Positions 28,146-38,414 are shown, counted from the first letter of the stretch. The stretch: 64,000 nt of DNA from Dokdonella sp. (GCF_019634845.1 NZ_JAHCAQ010000001.1:267235-331234); one strand, 5' to 3'. Notes: a model not told the origin generated them from the letters alone. Program-made: numbers and translations.

Positions 28146-29513
28146 CTATCGCACAGGCGGCCGCGGTTCGACGCGCAGCGGCAGCTCGCCGTCGGCGAGC
28201 CGCGCGCGCAGGCGCTGGCCGGGCGTGACCTGCGCGATGCTGTGCACGAGGCGGCCGCTGTCGCCATCGAGCAGGATGGCGTAACCGCGCTCGAGGGTGG
28301 CCAGCGGACTGACCGCGTGCAGCGCGCGGGCGAGCTGGCCCAGACGCGCCATGGCGCGTTCGAGCTGCTGCGCCTGCGCGCCGCGCAGGCGACGTGCCAG
28401 CAGGTGCAGGCGCTCGTGGCGCTGCGCGAGCAGGGTCGCCGGCGCGCGCAGGTGCAGGCGTCGCTGCAGGTTGGCCAGGCGTTCGTGGCGACGCTCGAGG
28501 GCATGCCGGGCGCTGCGCACGAGTCGTGCGTGGAGCTGGTGCAGGCGCTGCTCGCCGTGGGCGAGGCGGGCCTGCGGGCGCTGCGAGTTGAGGCGCGCGA
28601 GCAGATGGTCGAGGCGCTGGCTGCGCATGTCGAACCGGCGCTGCCAAAGCTGATCGAGTCGCCTGCGCTGGTGGCCCAGCGTGCGCGCGAGGTCGTTGCG
28701 ATCGGGAACCAGCAGCTCGGCCGCGGCCGACGGCGTCGGTGCGCGCAGGTCGGCGGCAAAGTCGGCGATCGTGAAGTCGGTTTCGTGGCCGACGGCGCTG
28801 ACCACGGCGATCGCGCTGGCGCGGATCGCGCGCGCCACGGCTTCGTCGTTGAACGCCCACAGGTCCTCGAGCGAACCGCCACCGCGCGTGAGCAGCAGCA
28901 CGTCGTGGCGCCGCGCGCGCGAGGCCGCGGCGAGCATGGCGACGATCGCTGGCGGCGCTTCCTTGCCCTGCACCGGCACCGGCAGGATGTCGACCTCGAC
29001 CAGCGGATAGCGCCGGCGCAGCACGCTCAGCACGTCGCGGACGGCGGCGCCGCTGGGCGAGGTGATGACGCCGATGCGGCGTGGCAGGCGCGGCAGTGCG
29101 CGCTTGGCCGCCGCATCGAACAGGCCTTCGGCGCCAAGGCGCGCCTTGAGCTCCTCGAACTGGCGTTGCAGCGCGCCGGTACCGGCTTCCTCCAGCGATT
29201 CGACGATGAGCTGGAAGTCGCCGCGCGCCTCGTACAGGCTCACGCGGGCGCGTGCCAGCACGCGCATGCCGTCGCCGGGGCGGAAGCGCAGCGAGCTGCT
29301 GCGCGGGCGGAACATCGCGCAGCGGATCTGCGCCGCGGCGTCCTTGAGCGTGAAGTACAGGTGGCCCGACGCCGGCCGCGACAGATTGGAGATCTCGCCC
29401 TCGATCCACAGCGGCGGCAGCGCGTCCTCGAGCAGGTCATGGACGAGCCGCGCTAGCGCGGTCGGAGTCCAGACCTCGCGGGTGGCAACAGGTGGCGGGG
29501 CGGGCGTCGGCAT
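28146..29513 (-). CDS. xseA: Exodeoxyribonuclease VII large subunit
   Basis: A 455-residue XseA. The OB-fold wedge domain appears first (LPPLWIEGEISNLSRPASGHLYFTLKD), followed by the catalytic core with RIGVITSPSGAAVRDVL, LLLTRGGGSLEDLWAFNDE and VVSAVGHETDFTIADFAADLRAPTPSAAAE, then a long Arg/Leu-rich coiled coil and the C-terminal SPLATLERGYAIL. It pairs with XseB to degrade single-stranded DNA processively. Start ATG 29513 (MPTPAPPP); the frame continues upstream without family-like content. xseB is not in this window. Confidence 0.96.
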   Translation of the reverse strand: MPTPAPPPVATREVWTPTALARLVHDLLEDALPPLWIEGEISNLSRPASGHLYFTLKDAAAQIRCAMFRPRSSSLRFRPGDGMRVLARARVSLYEARGDFQLIVESLEEAGTGALQRQFEELKARLGAEGLFDAAAKRALPRLPRRIGVITSPSGAAVRDVLSVLRRRYPLVEVDILPVPVQGKEAPPAIVAMLAAASRARRHDVLLLTRGGGSLEDLWAFNDEAVARAIRASAIAVVSAVGHETDFTIADFAADLRAPTPSAAAELLVPDRNDLARTLGHQRRRLDQLWQRRFDMRSQRLDHLLARLNSQRPQARLAHGEQRLHQLHARLVRSARHALERRHERLANLQRRLHLRAPATLLAQRHERLHLLARRLRGAQAQQLERAMARLGQLARALHAVSPLATLERGYAILLDGDSGRLVHSIAQVTPGQRLRARLADGELPLRVEPRPPVR

Positions 29514-29593
29514 CGTGATGGCCGCGCGGCGGCAGCATGCGGCGCGGACAACGAGTCTGCGCGATCCTCGGCGCGACCACAACTGTATGCCGC

Positions 29594-29616
29594 AAGATAT
29601 TGATTGTGCGTATCTT
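29594..29616. promoter_or_regulatory. AT-rich inverted repeat between xseA and the PLD gene
   Basis: AAGATA at 29594-29599 and TATCTT at 29611-29616 form a six-base inverted repeat with an 11-base spacer inside an unusually AT-rich pocket upstream of xseA. It could be an operator or part of the xseA promoter. No consensus -35/-10 pair is convincing, so this is a weak call. Confidence 0.25.
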
Positions 29617-29626
29617 GATGCCGCGT

Positions 29627-31036
29627 TCAGTGGCGCCGCCGCAACTGCACGAGGCGCACCGCCAGCGCGAGCGTGGTCCACAGGCCGAGGACGCCGAGCG
29701 GCCAGGCGAACAGGTGCGGCCACAGCAGCGCAACCACCGACAGCAGCAGGATGACGAGCGTGCCGAGCAGCAGCGGAGCCGCTTCGGCCGCGCCGAGCAG
29801 GCGTCGATTGGTGATGGCGGCGCCGACCGAGTTGGCGATGCGCAGCGCGCTCGCCGCGGCGCGGCCCGAGCTGCCGCCCTGCGGCCGGCCATGCTCGGCG
29901 TCGCCTTCATGGCGGCGCGGCCGCGGTGAGCGCAGCACGACTTCGGTGGCATGGCCCAGGTCGTCCTCGTACTGCGCTTCCATTCGTTGCGCGAACGAGG
30001 CGTCCTCGACTGCCACGTCGATCTCGCAGTTGCCGATCCAGCTGGCGAGGTTGAGATTGGTCGAACCGACGCGCGCCCAGCGCGAATCGGCCACCGCGGT
30101 CTTGGCATGCATCATCGAGCCATTCCACTCGAACACGCGGATGCCGGCTTCGAGCAGCGGCCGGTAGCCGAGCCGCGACACCGAGCCGACCGCCGGGATG
30201 TCGCTCGAACCGGGCACCAGCAGACGCACGTCGACGCCGTCGTGCGCCGCGGCGATCAGTGCCTGCACATACGGCGCGACGCCGACGAAATAGGCATCGG
30301 CCAGCCACAGGTTGCGCCGCGCGATGCCGGCGACGAGCTGGTCGAGTCGGTACAGGCCGGCCGTGTTGGGCAGGGCTGCCACCACGCGCAGGTCGACCGT
30401 CCCCGCGTCGGCGATCGGCGTGGCCGCCTGCAGCACCGTGTCGGGCAGGGCCGGGCCCATCTGTGCCCACACGGCCGCGAACGCCTGCACGAGCTCGTCG
30501 ACGGCGGGACCACGGATCGCCACCGCGCTGTCGCGCCATGCCGGTACGCCGCGCGCCGGGTCACCGAGCCAGGCGCCGCTGACGCAGATGCCGCCGACGA
30601 AGCCGACCGTGCGGTCGATCACGAGCAGCTTGCGGTGGTCGCGCGAGAGCCAGCCGAATGGGCTGAGCAGGCGCGGCGCATTGTAGGTGCGCAGCTCGCC
30701 GCCGGCGGCGAGCAGTTCGCGCCACAGGCGCAGGCCCGACTGGCCGAGGCAGCCGAGCCAGTCGCGCGTGACGCAGACGCGCACGCCGGCCCGCGCGCGT
30801 TCGGCCAGGGCAGCGGCGAACTCGCGGCCGACGTCGTCGTCGCGGAAGATGTAGTTGGCGAACAGGATATGGTCGGTGGCGCTGCGGATCGCCGCCAGCC
30901 AGGCCGCGTAGGCGCTGGCCGCGTCGACATGCAGGTCGAGCGCGTTGCCGGCAACGAGCGGCGCGCCGGCGGCGCGGCTCAAGGCCTGCTCGGCGAGCTG
31001 GCGTTGCGGACTCGGGCGGAACGGCGCGTCGGGCAT
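29627..31036 (-). CDS. Phospholipase D/cardiolipin synthase-like protein
   Basis: A 469-residue member of the PLD superfamily with two HKD motifs: DHRKLLVID and MHAKTAVAD, the latter followed by [11 protein letters not shown]. The layout matches bacterial ClsB-type cardiolipin synthases, which condense two phospholipids or transfer phosphatidyl groups. After about residue 400 a hydrophobic C-terminal region with one or two membrane segments ([18 protein letters not shown]) anchors it. The start ATG 31036 ([13 protein letters not shown]) is preferred over a long frame antisense to ispG. It is divergent from ispG with about 110 bp between. pgsA, which makes the phosphatidylglycerol precursor, is at 36.6 kb. 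Confidence 0.87.
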   Translation of the reverse strand: MPDAPFRPSPQRQLAEQALSRAAGAPLVAGNALDLHVDAASAYAAWLAAIRSATDHILFANYIFRDDDVGREFAAALAERARAGVRVCVTRDWLGCLGQSGLRLWRELLAAGGELRTYNAPRLLSPFGWLSRDHRKLLVIDRTVGFVGGICVSGAWLGDPARGVPAWRDSAVAIRGPAVDELVQAFAAVWAQMGPALPDTVLQAATPIADAGTVDLRVVAALPNTAGLYRLDQLVAGIARRNLWLADAYFVGVAPYVQALIAAAHDGVDVRLLVPGSSDIPAVGSVSRLGYRPLLEAGIRVFEWNGSMMHAKTAVADSRWARVGSTNLNLASWIGNCEIDVAVEDASFAQRMEAQYEDDLGHATEVVLRSPRPRRHEGDAEHGRPQGGSSGRAAASALRIANSVGAAITNRRLLGAAEAAPLLLGTLVILLLSVVALLWPHLFAWPLGVLGLWTTLALAVRLVQLRRRH

Positions 31037-31144
31037 GGCGGCAGTGTAGCGAAGGCGACGCTGCCGGGCCGGTGCGGTTGGCCATTGTGCGAAAATGCGC
31101 GACTGCCGCCCTGCGGCCACCCGTTTCCCGGAGTCACCCGCGAC

Positions 31145-32383
31145 ATGAATCCTTCCGTTTCCAGTGGCATTGCGCGCCGCGCGAGCGTGCCGGTCGTGGT
31201 GGGCAGGATCACGGTCGGTGGCAGCGCGCCGGTCGTGGTGCAGTCGATGACCAACACCGATACCGCCGACGTTGCCGCCACCGCACGCCAGGTGGCCGAA
31301 CTCGCGCGCGCGGGTTCCGAGCTGGTGCGCGTCACGGTCAACACCCACGAGGCCGCGGCGGCCGTGCCGCATATCCGCGAGCGGCTCGACATGATGGGCG
31401 TGTCGGTGCCGTTGATCGGTGATTTCCACTACAACGGCCATCAGTTGCTCGAACGCGAACCGGCCTGCGGCCGCGCGCTGGCCAAGTACCGCATCAACCC
31501 CGGCAATGTCGGCTTCGGCAAGAAGAAGGACACCCAGTTCGCGGCCATCATCGACAGCGCGCTGCGCAACGACAAGCCCGTGCGCATCGGCGCCAACTGG
31601 GGCTCGCTCGACCAGGCCATGCTGGCCGCGCTGATGGACGACAACCACGCGCGCGCCGAACCGTGGGACGCCGCGCGAGTCGCGCGCGAGGCGCTGATCC
31701 GCTCGGCGCTCGATTCGGCCGCGCGTGCCGAGGAACTGGGTCTGGCGCGCGACCACATCATCCTGTCGTGCAAGGTGTCGGGTGTGCAGGAGCTCATCGC
31801 GGTCTACCGCGATCTCGCCGCGCGCTGCGACTACGCGCTGCATCTGGGCCTGACCGAAGCCGGCATGGGCAGCAAGGGCATCGTCGCCTCGAGCGCGGCG
31901 CTGGCCGTGCTGCTGCAGGAAGGCATCGGCGACACGATCCGCATCTCGCTCACGCCCGAGCCGGGCGAGTCGCGCACGCGCGAGGTCATCGTCGCGCAGG
32001 AACTGCTGCAGACGATGGGCCTGCGCGCGTTCACACCGCTGGTCACCGCCTGCCCGGGTTGCGGTCGCACCACCAGCACGCTGTTCCAGCAGATCGCCAA
32101 GACCGTGCAGGACCATGTGCGGGCGAAGATGCCCGAGTGGCGCATCAAGTACGACGGCGTCGAAAACCTCACGCTCGCGGTGATGGGCTGCGTGGTCAAC
32201 GGGCCAGGCGAATCGCGCCATGCCGACATCGGCATCTCGCTGCCTGGCACCGGCGAGGCGCCGGCGGCGCCGGTGTTCATCGACGGCGAAAAGGCGCTGA
32301 CGCTGCGCGGCGAACATATCGCCGAGGAATTCGTCACGCTCGTCGAGGATTACGTCGCGCGGCGCTACGCGCAGCGCCAGTAG
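31145..32383 (+). CDS. ispG: 4-hydroxy-3-methylbut-2-enyl diphosphate synthase (flavodoxin)
   Basis: A 412-residue IspG (GcpE) of the non-mevalonate isoprenoid pathway, converting MEcPP to HMBPP. The N-terminal TIM barrel carries [17 protein letters not shown] and [10 protein letters not shown]. The C-terminal [4Fe-4S] ligands are [14 protein letters not shown] (two cysteines) and [20 protein letters not shown] (third cysteine). Start ATG 31145 ([17 protein letters not shown]). It is divergent from the PLD gene and convergent with the EamA permease, so it is probably monocistronic. Confidence 0.97.
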   Translation: MNPSVSSGIARRASVPVVVGRITVGGSAPVVVQSMTNTDTADVAATARQVAELARAGSELVRVTVNTHEAAAAVPHIRERLDMMGVSVPLIGDFHYNGHQLLEREPACGRALAKYRINPGNVGFGKKKDTQFAAIIDSALRNDKPVRIGANWGSLDQAMLAALMDDNHARAEPWDAARVAREALIRSALDSAARAEELGLARDHIILSCKVSGVQELIAVYRDLAARCDYALHLGLTEAGMGSKGIVASSAALAVLLQEGIGDTIRISLTPEPGESRTREVIVAQELLQTMGLRAFTPLVTACPGCGRTTSTLFQQIAKTVQDHVRAKMPEWRIKYDGVENLTLAVMGCVVNGPGESRHADIGISLPGTGEAPAAPVFIDGEKALTLRGEHIAEEFVTLVEDYVARRYAQRQ

Positions 32384-32422
32384 CGCCGGGCGGCGCGATC
32401 AGCGCACCAAGGGCGCCGCAGC

Positions 32423-33403
32423 TCACTCGGCGGGCTGGCTCAGCACCTGCGGCGCCGCCTGATGGCGCTGCCGCGCCAGGCGCGCCTCGCGCCGCGCGAT
32501 GTAGAGACTGGCGCCCACCACGATGAGCGCACCGCACACGGTGTAGCGGTCGGGTGCTTCGGCAAACAGCAGCCAGGCGAGTATGGCCACGAACACGAGC
32601 TGCAGGTAGCTGAACGGCGCCAGCGTCGAGGCTTCGGACAGCCGCAGCGCATGGGTCCAGAAATACTGCCCGGCGGTGCCGAGCACGCCGAGTGCGATCA
32701 GCAGCGGCCACAGCTCGGCGCTCGGCCATTGCCAAACGGCCAGCGCGGCCGGCAGCGACAGCGGCACCCATAGCCAGGTCGTCAGCAGCACGATGGTGGC
32801 GACCGGATCGGTGCGCGACAGGAACTTGATGCTGATCGTCACCGCGCCCGAGCAGGCCGCCGCGAACAGGGCCACGAGGCTGGCCTGCGTGAACGCATCG
32901 CTGCCGGGGCGCACGATCACGAGTACGCCGATGAAGCCGGCCACCACCGCGCTCCAGCGCCGCAGGCGCACGATTTCGCCAAGGAACATCACCGCGCCGA
33001 TCGTCACGAACAGCGGCGAGGAATACGACAGTGCGATCGCCTGCGCCAGCGGCAGGTGCGCGATCGACCAGAAACCGGCCAGCATCGACACCGCGCCGAT
33101 GGCGCAGCGCAGTACATAGAACATGAGGCGATCGGTGTAGAGCGTGCGCCAGCCATGGCGCAGCAGCAGTGGCATGGCCGCGAGCGCGCCGAAGAAGCTG
33201 CGCAGGAAGGCGATCTGGAATGGATGCAGGTGGTTCGCGCCGATGCGGATCAGCACCGCCATCACGCCGAAGCACACGGTGCTCGTCACCATCATGACGA
33301 TCGCACGCCGCGGCAGGGCCGAAGCGGCGGGAACGGCGATCGCGGGAGCGTCCAAGTACGGCGACAACGATGGGGCGGCCGCGCATGCTAGCACTGTCCG
33401 CAT
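32423..33403 (-). CDS. EamA/DMT superfamily permease
   Basis: A 326-residue protein with ten predicted membrane helices arranged as two EamA repeats; the first begins at [26 protein letters not shown] and the second near [23 protein letters not shown]. The C-terminal tail is cytoplasmic and basic. Members export amino acids or other small metabolites, but substrate is unknown. The first 30 residues before VMMVTST are not family-like, so translation may start inside, for example near residue 36. The current start lies only about 55 bases from the divergent kdsB start. Confidence 0.82.
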   Translation of the reverse strand: MRTVLACAAAPSLSPYLDAPAIAVPAASALPRRAIVMMVTSTVCFGVMAVLIRIGANHLHPFQIAFLRSFFGALAAMPLLLRHGWRTLYTDRLMFYVLRCAIGAVSMLAGFWSIAHLPLAQAIALSYSSPLFVTIGAVMFLGEIVRLRRWSAVVAGFIGVLVIVRPGSDAFTQASLVALFAAACSGAVTISIKFLSRTDPVATIVLLTTWLWVPLSLPAALAVWQWPSAELWPLLIALGVLGTAGQYFWTHALRLSEASTLAPFSYLQLVFVAILAWLLFAEAPDRYTVCGALIVVGASLYIARREARLARQRHQAAPQVLSQPAE

Positions 33404-33459
33404 TGTCGCCGGGGCCTGCGCTCGGCTACGCTGCGCCGCTGGTTTCCCGGGTGTTCATG

Positions 33460-34236
33460 ATGTCCGCAGTGCCTGCCTTCATCGTCGCCATTCCCGCGCG
33501 CTACGCCTCCACGCGACTGCCGGGCAAGCCCCTCGCGGCACTGGCCGGCGAGCCGCTCGTGCTGCACGTGGCGCGGCGCGCGCTGGCCGCAGGTGCGGAC
33601 GCGGTGGTCGTCGCCACCGACGATGCGCGCATCGCGCAGGCACTGGCCGGCAGCGGCGTCGAGGTGGCGATGACGCGCGCCGACCACGCTTCGGGCAGCG
33701 ATCGCCTGGCCGAGGTGGCCACCCGGCTGCGCTGGGCCGACGCCGCCATCGTGGTCAACCTGCAGGGCGACGAACCGTTGGCGCCGCCAAGCGGCATCCG
33801 CGCGGTGGCGCAGGCACTGGCCGACGACGCCGCGCCGATGGCGACGCTGGCGACGCCGCTGACGACGAGCGAGGAGCTGTTCGATCCGAACGTGGTCAAG
33901 CTCGTGCGGCGGGGCGACGGCCGCGCGCTGTACTTCTCGCGCGCGCCGCTGCCGTGGCCGCGCGATGCGTTCGCGCGCTCGCGCGAGGTGCTGCCGCCGG
34001 CCACGCCGTTCCTGCGCCACATCGGCATTTATGCCTATCGCGCCGGTTTCCTGCGCCAGTTCGCCCAGCTTGCGCCGACGCCGCTCGAGCGCGCCGAATC
34101 GTTGGAGCAATTGCGTGCGCTCGAACATGGCCATGCGATCGCGGTGCGGCTCGCGCCAGAGCCGTTCCCGGCCGGCGTCGACACGCCGCAGGATCTTGCG
34201 CGCGTCGAACGCATGCTCGCCCAGGGCGCGCGATGA
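33460..34236 (+). CDS. kdsB: 3-deoxy-manno-octulosonate cytidylyltransferase
   Basis: A 258-residue KdsB that activates KDO as CMP-KDO for the lipopolysaccharide inner core. Signatures are [49 protein letters not shown] and [21 protein letters not shown] 33460 (MSAVPAF) or the adjacent ATG 33457 is the start; a 30-residue upstream extension is not conserved-looking. Its stop overlaps the start of the phosphatase gene as ATGA, indicating coupled translation. Confidence 0.96.
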   Translation: MSAVPAFIVAIPARYASTRLPGKPLAALAGEPLVLHVARRALAAGADAVVVATDDARIAQALAGSGVEVAMTRADHASGSDRLAEVATRLRWADAAIVVNLQGDEPLAPPSGIRAVAQALADDAAPMATLATPLTTSEELFDPNVVKLVRRGDGRALYFSRAPLPWPRDAFARSREVLPPATPFLRHIGIYAYRAGFLRQFAQLAPTPLERAESLEQLRALEHGHAIAVRLAPEPFPAGVDTPQDLARVERMLAQGAR

Positions 34237-34679
34237 CCCGCATCCTGTTCGTCTGCCTGGGCAACATCTGCCGCTCGCCGACGCTCGAGGCGGTGGCGCG
34301 CGTGGAGTTCGCGCGCGCCGGGCTCGCGGTCGCGGTCGATTCGGCCGGCACCGCCGATTACCACGCCGGCCAGCCACCCGACCGCCGGTCGATCGCAGCC
34401 GGTGCGGCCCATGGCTATGACCTGTCGGCGTTGCGTGCACGCCAGATCGTCGCGGCCGACTTCACGCGCTTCGATCGCATCCTCGCTGCCGACCGCGCCA
34501 ACCTGCGTGACCTGGCCGCGCTGCGTGGCGGTCGCGGCACGCAGCCGGCGCTGTTCCTGCCCGACGCCGAGGTGCCCGATCCCTACTACGGCGGGCCGGC
34601 CGACTTCGAGCGCGTGATCGAGCTTGCGCGCACCGGCATGGCGGCACTGATCGCCGAGCTGCGCGGCGGGCCGCGCTGA
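34233..34679 (+). CDS. Low-molecular-weight protein tyrosine phosphatase
   Basis: A 148-residue LMW-PTP. The active-site loop [12 protein letters not shown] has the CxxxxxR(S/T) nucleophile and phosphate-binding arginine at the N-terminus, and the general-acid DPYYGG aspartate is near residue 115. In bacteria these enzymes often dephosphorylate tyrosine autokinases controlling polysaccharide export, but no such kinase or capsule genes are in the window. The start overlaps the kdsB stop by four bases (ATGA). Confidence 0.93.
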   Translation: MTRILFVCLGNICRSPTLEAVARVEFARAGLAVAVDSAGTADYHAGQPPDRRSIAAGAAHGYDLSALRARQIVAADFTRFDRILAADRANLRDLAALRGGRGTQPALFLPDAEVPDPYYGGPADFERVIELARTGMAALIAELRGGPR

Positions 34680-34717
34680 GGCGCGGCGCGGGTGGCGTCG
34701 CGGCATACAATCGGGCC

Positions 34718-36586
34718 GTGAGCGACACCGCGTTTCCTCCTTTCGACGGCAAGGCCTTCGTGCGCACCCTGACCGGTGCGCCGGGCGTGTATCGCATGTT
34801 CGATGCGCGTGGCGACCTGCTCTACGTCGGCAAGGCCGGCAACCTCGCCAGGCGGGTCGGCAGCTATTTCCTCAAGCCGAACATGGATCCGCGCATCGCC
34901 TCGATGGTGAGCCAGGTGGCGCGCATGGAGACCACCGTCACGCGCACCGAGGCCGAGGCGCTGCTGCTCGAGGCCCAGCTCATCAAGTCGCTGCGGCCGC
35001 GTTACAACATCGTGCTGCGCGACGACAAGAGCTATCCCTACATCCACCTCACCGGCCCCAGGAGCGGCGCGCAGGCACCGACCGCCGACGCCGCGCCGAG
35101 CGAGCGCTACCCGCGGCTGGAGTTCCATCGGGGTGCGCGCGACGGCGGGGGGCGCTACTTTGGCCCGTTCCCGAGCGCGGGCGCGGTGCGCGAGAGCCTG
35201 GACCTGATCCAGAAGCTGTTTCGCCTGCGCAACTGCGAGGACAGCTATTTCCGCAACCGTTCGCGGCCTTGCCTGCAGTACCAGATCGGTCGCTGCACGG
35301 CGCCGTGCGTGGGTTACGTCGACGCGGCAGCCTATGCCGAGCAGGTGCGCCATGCGCAGATGTTCCTCGACGGCAAGGCCGGTGCGGTGATGGACGAACT
35401 CGTTGCGCAGATGGAAGCGGCCAGCGCCGGCCTCGCGTTCGAGCGTGCCGCCGCGATCCGTGACCAGATCGCGGCGGTCAAGCGCGTGCAGGCGCATCAC
35501 TATGTGCAGGGTGCGAGCACCGACATGGACGTGATCGCCTGTGCGCTCGACGGCGGTGTCGCCTGCGTCAGCGTGCTGTTCTTCCGCAACGGCATCAGCC
35601 TGGGCTCGCGCGATTTCTTCCCGCGTCTGGCCGGCTGCAGCGAGCCGGCGACGGTGCTGGGCTCGTTCCTCGCCCAGTATTACCTCGACCGGCCGCTGCC
35701 GCGCGAGCTCGTCGTGAGCGACGCGCCGGTGGACGGCGCGGCGCTGGTGGCGGCGCTGAGCGAGCGCTGTGGCCATGCCGTCGAGATCAAGTCGCGTGTG
35801 CGCAACGAGCGCGCGCGCTTCCTCGATCTCGCGCGCCGCAACGCACAGGCCGCGCTGGCGGCGCGCCTGGCCAGCAAGCAGACGCTGCTGGTGCGACTGG
35901 AGGCGCTGCGCGAGCTGCTCGGCATGGAGGAGACGCCGCAGCGCATCGAGTGTTTCGACATCAGCCACACGATGGGCGAGGCGACGGTGGCAGCGTGTGT
36001 CGTGTTCGGTGCCGACGGTGCCGACAAGTCGCAGTACCGGCGCTACAACATCACCGGCATCACGCCCGGCGACGACTACGCCGCCATGCACCAGGCCCTG
36101 CAGCGGCGCTACAAGCGCGTGCAGGCGGGCGAGGGCGTGCTGCCGGACCTGCTGCTCATCGATGGCGGAGCGGGCCAGGTGCGGCAGGCGGTCGACGTGC
36201 TCAACGAGCTCGGCGTCGAGGGCGTGCCGATCGTCGGCGTGGCCAAGGGCGCGGCGCGCCGCGCCGGCGACGAGACGCTGATCCTCGCCGACAGCGGACG
36301 CAGTGTGTTCCCGGGGCCCGAGTCGCCGGCCTCGCACCTGATCCAGGCGGTGCGTGACGAGGCGCATCGGTTCGCGATCGGCGGCCATCGCGGGCGACGC
36401 GAGAAGGCGCGCGAGACCAGCACGCTCGAGGAGATTCCCGGCATCGGGCCGCGCCGGCGCGCGGCGCTGCTGCGCCACTTCGGTGGCCTGGGCGGTTTGG
36501 CGCGGGCCGGCGTGGAGGAGCTCATGGAGGTGGCGGGTATCCGCCGCGAGCTGGCCGAGCGCATTTACGGCGCATTCCACGGATAA
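34718..36586 (+). CDS. uvrC: UvrABC system protein C
   Basis: A 622-residue UvrC that makes the dual incisions in nucleotide excision repair. The N-terminal GIY-YIG nuclease (GVYRMFDARGDLLYVGKAGNLARRV) makes the 3' cut. A cysteine-containing region and the UVR motif (AGLAFERAAAIRDQIAAVK) for UvrB binding follow. The RNase H-like C-terminal nuclease (IECFDISHTMGEATVA, LLIDGGAGQV) makes the 5' cut, and helix-hairpin-helix repeats close the protein (EIPGIGPRRRAALLRHFGG). The start is GTG 34718. pgsA begins nine bases after the stop, the same uvrC-pgsA linkage as in E. coli. Confidence 0.97.
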   Translation: MSDTAFPPFDGKAFVRTLTGAPGVYRMFDARGDLLYVGKAGNLARRVGSYFLKPNMDPRIASMVSQVARMETTVTRTEAEALLLEAQLIKSLRPRYNIVLRDDKSYPYIHLTGPRSGAQAPTADAAPSERYPRLEFHRGARDGGGRYFGPFPSAGAVRESLDLIQKLFRLRNCEDSYFRNRSRPCLQYQIGRCTAPCVGYVDAAAYAEQVRHAQMFLDGKAGAVMDELVAQMEAASAGLAFERAAAIRDQIAAVKRVQAHHYVQGASTDMDVIACALDGGVACVSVLFFRNGISLGSRDFFPRLAGCSEPATVLGSFLAQYYLDRPLPRELVVSDAPVDGAALVAALSERCGHAVEIKSRVRNERARFLDLARRNAQAALAARLASKQTLLVRLEALRELLGMEETPQRIECFDISHTMGEATVAACVVFGADGADKSQYRRYNITGITPGDDYAAMHQALQRRYKRVQAGEGVLPDLLLIDGGAGQVRQAVDVLNELGVEGVPIVGVAKGAARRAGDETLILADSGRSVFPGPESPASHLIQAVRDEAHRFAIGGHRGRREKARETSTLEEIPGIGPRRRAALLRHFGGLGGLARAGVEELMEVAGIRRELAERIYGAFHG

Positions 36587-36595
36587 TGCCCGGCG

Positions 36596-37156
36596 ATGAC
36601 GATCACGATCCCCACCATCCTGACGCTGTTCCGCATCGCGTTGCTGCCGGTCATGGTGGTCGTGTACTACCTGCCGTTCCGTGGCGCCAACATCGCCGCC
36701 GCGCTCGTGTTCGTGGCGGCCGCGGTCACCGACTGGGCCGATGGCTGGATCGCGCGGCGTTGGAACATGGGCTCGGCCTTCGGCGCCTTCCTCGATCCGG
36801 TTGCCGACAAGCTGATGGTGGCCGTGACGCTGTTCCTGCTCGTGCAGGACAATCCGACCCCGCTGCTCGCGATCACCAGCGCGGTCATCGTCGGGCGCGA
36901 GATCAGCATTTCGGCGTTGCGCGAATGGATGGCCGAGATCGGCCAGCGCGCCACGGTACGGGTGGCGATGATCGGCAAGGTCAAGACCGCGATGCAGATC
37001 GTCGCGATCGTCGTGTTGCTCTACCAGCACGATTCCGAAGAACTGCGCCTGTTTCGCGTCGGCGAATCGCTGCTGGTGCTCGCCGCCATCCTCACGATCT
37101 GGTCGGGCCTGCAATACGTGCTGGCCGCCTGGCCGATCCTGCGCGAGCAGAAATAG
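36596..37156 (+). CDS. pgsA: CDP-diacylglycerol--glycerol-3-phosphate 3-phosphatidyltransferase
   Basis: A 186-residue integral membrane enzyme making phosphatidylglycerophosphate. The CDP-alcohol phosphatidyltransferase motif is complete: TDWADGWIARRWNMGSAFGAFLDPVADK fits DGx2ARx8Gx3Dx3D. The N-terminus TIPTILTLFRIALLPVMVV is typical. It lies nine bases after uvrC and is convergent with the tRNA cluster that follows. Confidence 0.96.
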   Translation: MTITIPTILTLFRIALLPVMVVVYYLPFRGANIAAALVFVAAAVTDWADGWIARRWNMGSAFGAFLDPVADKLMVAVTLFLLVQDNPTPLLAITSAVIVGREISISALREWMAEIGQRATVRVAMIGKVKTAMQIVAIVVLLYQHDSEELRLFRVGESLLVLAAILTIWSGLQYVLAAWPILREQK

Positions 37157-37224
37157 CGCGGCAGGCGAGGTGCCCGTCGGCGCCCGGATCGCCCTGCTGC
37201 GGCTCGGGTTGGTGCGGTGGGGTG

Positions 37225-37308
37225 TGCCCGGGGCCGGACTCGAACCGGCATGACCTTGCGGTCGAGGGATTTTAAGTCCCTTGCGTCTACCGATTTCGCC
37301 ACCCGGGC
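37225..37308 (-). tRNA. tRNA-Leu (anticodon TAA)
   Basis: On the minus strand a cloverleaf with acceptor GCCCGGG (5' end at 37308) pairs with CCCGGGC. The anticodon loop CTTAAAA reads TAA, there is a long variable arm as expected for class II leucine tRNA, and the T-loop is GGTTCGAGTCC. The discriminator is A and the bases after it are CAC, so CCA is not encoded. It is the last of three tRNAs transcribed leftwards. Confidence 0.95.
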
Positions 37309-37360
37309 GCGTGGCGCGCGCGGTGCGCGTCGGCGGGAGTTGCGGCTCCGTGGGGAGCGT

Positions 37361-37434
37361 TGGAGGCCTGGGTCGGAATCGAACCGGCGTACGCGGATTT
37401 GCAGTCCGCTGCATGACCACTCTGCCACCAGGCC
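37361..37434 (-). tRNA. tRNA-Cys (anticodon GCA)
   Basis: Minus-strand cloverleaf of 74 bases with acceptor GGCCTGG/CCAGGCC, anticodon loop CTGCAAA (GCA), T-loop GGTTCGATTCC, discriminator U and an encoded CCA. U73 is the identity base of cysteine tRNA. It lies between tRNA-Gly and tRNA-Leu on the same strand. Confidence 0.96.
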
Positions 37435-37532
37435 GGTGACACTGCATCCTGCTGCCGCGCTGCTGCCGGTGACCCGTGGCGCCCGCTGCGCGGGGCCCGC
37501 GGATGACGCGTCGATGTAGCCGCAAGCGCTGC

Positions 37533-37562
37533 AAAAAACGAAACCCCGGCGCGCCGGGGTTT
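37533..37562 (-). terminator. Rho-independent terminator after tRNA-Gly
   Basis: A perfect 22-base palindrome (11-bp arms, AAACCCCGGCG/CGCCGGGGTTT, 37541-37562) is followed on the minus strand by CGTTTTTT at 37533-37538, a classic intrinsic terminator. It is placed between tRNA-Gly and tRNA-Cys, so either the downstream tRNAs need read-through or have their own promoter. Confidence 0.85.
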
Positions 37563-37574
37563 CATCACATGTCC

Positions 37575-37650
<76 letters not shown>

Positions 37651-37661
37651 GTGGGACGCGC

Positions 37662-37689
37662 ATCATACGTTTTGGCGTGCGGGTGTCAA
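37662..37689 (-). promoter_or_regulatory. Sigma-70 promoter of tRNA-Gly
   Basis: The minus strand carries a consensus -35 TTGACA (37684-37689), a 16-bp spacer and -10 TATGAT (37662-37667), one mismatch from TATAAT. A GC-rich discriminator GCGCG follows, typical of stringently controlled stable-RNA promoters. The tRNA begins about 12 bases downstream. Confidence 0.88.
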
Positions 37690-37804
37690 CCCTTGCCGCC
37701 CGCGCGGCCGCCGGCGCCGGCTGCGCGGGGCGGCGGCAGGCGCATGACGATACCGGCAGTTGGCGCTACTCTGGCCGCTGCGGCAGCGGCAGCGGAGCAT
37801 GCGG

Positions 37805-38071
37805 GTGGCAACCGGTTGGGCAGGTGATGGCGCGGTGCAGGACCAGATCGACGCGACGGTCGCCGACGCGGTGCAGCGTGCGCGCAGCCGCCTGCAGCAG
37901 GGGCCCAGTCTCAGCCACTGCGAAGAGTGTTCGGCGCCGATTCCGGCGGCGCGCCGCAAGGCGCTGCCGGGTGTGCGCCTGTGCGTACCCTGCCAGCAGG
38001 CACACGACGCGGACGCGGCGCGGTTCAGCCCCTACAACCGGCGTGGCAGCAAGGACAGCCAGTTGCGTTGA
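37805..38071 (+). CDS. TraR/DksA-type C4 zinc finger protein (YbiI-like)
   Basis: An 88-residue protein closely resembling E. coli YbiI in length and layout: ATGWAGDGAVQDQID at the start, a four-cysteine zinc finger (HCEECSAPIP, then GVRLCVPCQQ), and the C-terminal RRGSKDSQLR. The start is read as GTG 37805 because GGAG lies seven bases upstream; ATG 37799 is only one base from that GGAG, and the GTG gives the family length of 88. These small zinc-finger proteins are DksA relatives without the coiled coil; their role is unclear. It is divergent from the tRNA promoter. Confidence 0.88.
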   Translation: MATGWAGDGAVQDQIDATVADAVQRARSRLQQGPSLSHCEECSAPIPAARRKALPGVRLCVPCQQAHDADAARFSPYNRRGSKDSQLR

Positions 38072-38147
38072 TCGCTGCGCGTTCGCGCAGTGACCGCCGG
38101 TCCACGTATCCTTGGCGTTTTCCATCCTGCGCAGCGAGTCCCACGCC

Positions 38148-38414
38148 ATGTCCGAAACGCCGCCCGATCGCCTCAGCGTCGATCCGCAGAGCCCGCACTA
38201 CGATGAGGCCGTGCTCGCGCGTGGCGTCGGCATCCGCTTCAACGGCCAGGAGCGCACCAACATCGAGGAATACTGCGTGAGCGAAGGCTGGGTGCGGGTC
38301 GCCGCCGGTCGTGCGCGCGATCGGCGCGGGCGCCCGATGACGCTCAAGATCAAGGGCAACGTCGCGCCCTATTTTCAGGACAACCAGCCTGCGGACGACC
38401 CGCCCGCGGCCTGA
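38148..38414 (+). CDS. DUF3297 family protein
   Basis: An 88-residue cytosolic protein of the DUF3297 family. Distinctive parts are PPDRLSVDPQSPHYDEAVL, GVGIRFNGQERTNIEEYC and MTLKIKGNVAPYF. No catalytic or binding motif can be named and the function is unknown. ATG 38148 gives the family start; a 12-residue upstream extension (from 38112) is not convincing. It lies 76 bases after the YbiI-like gene on the same strand. Confidence 0.85.
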   Translation: MSETPPDRLSVDPQSPHYDEAVLARGVGIRFNGQERTNIEEYCVSEGWVRVAAGRARDRRGRPMTLKIKGNVAPYFQDNQPADDPPAA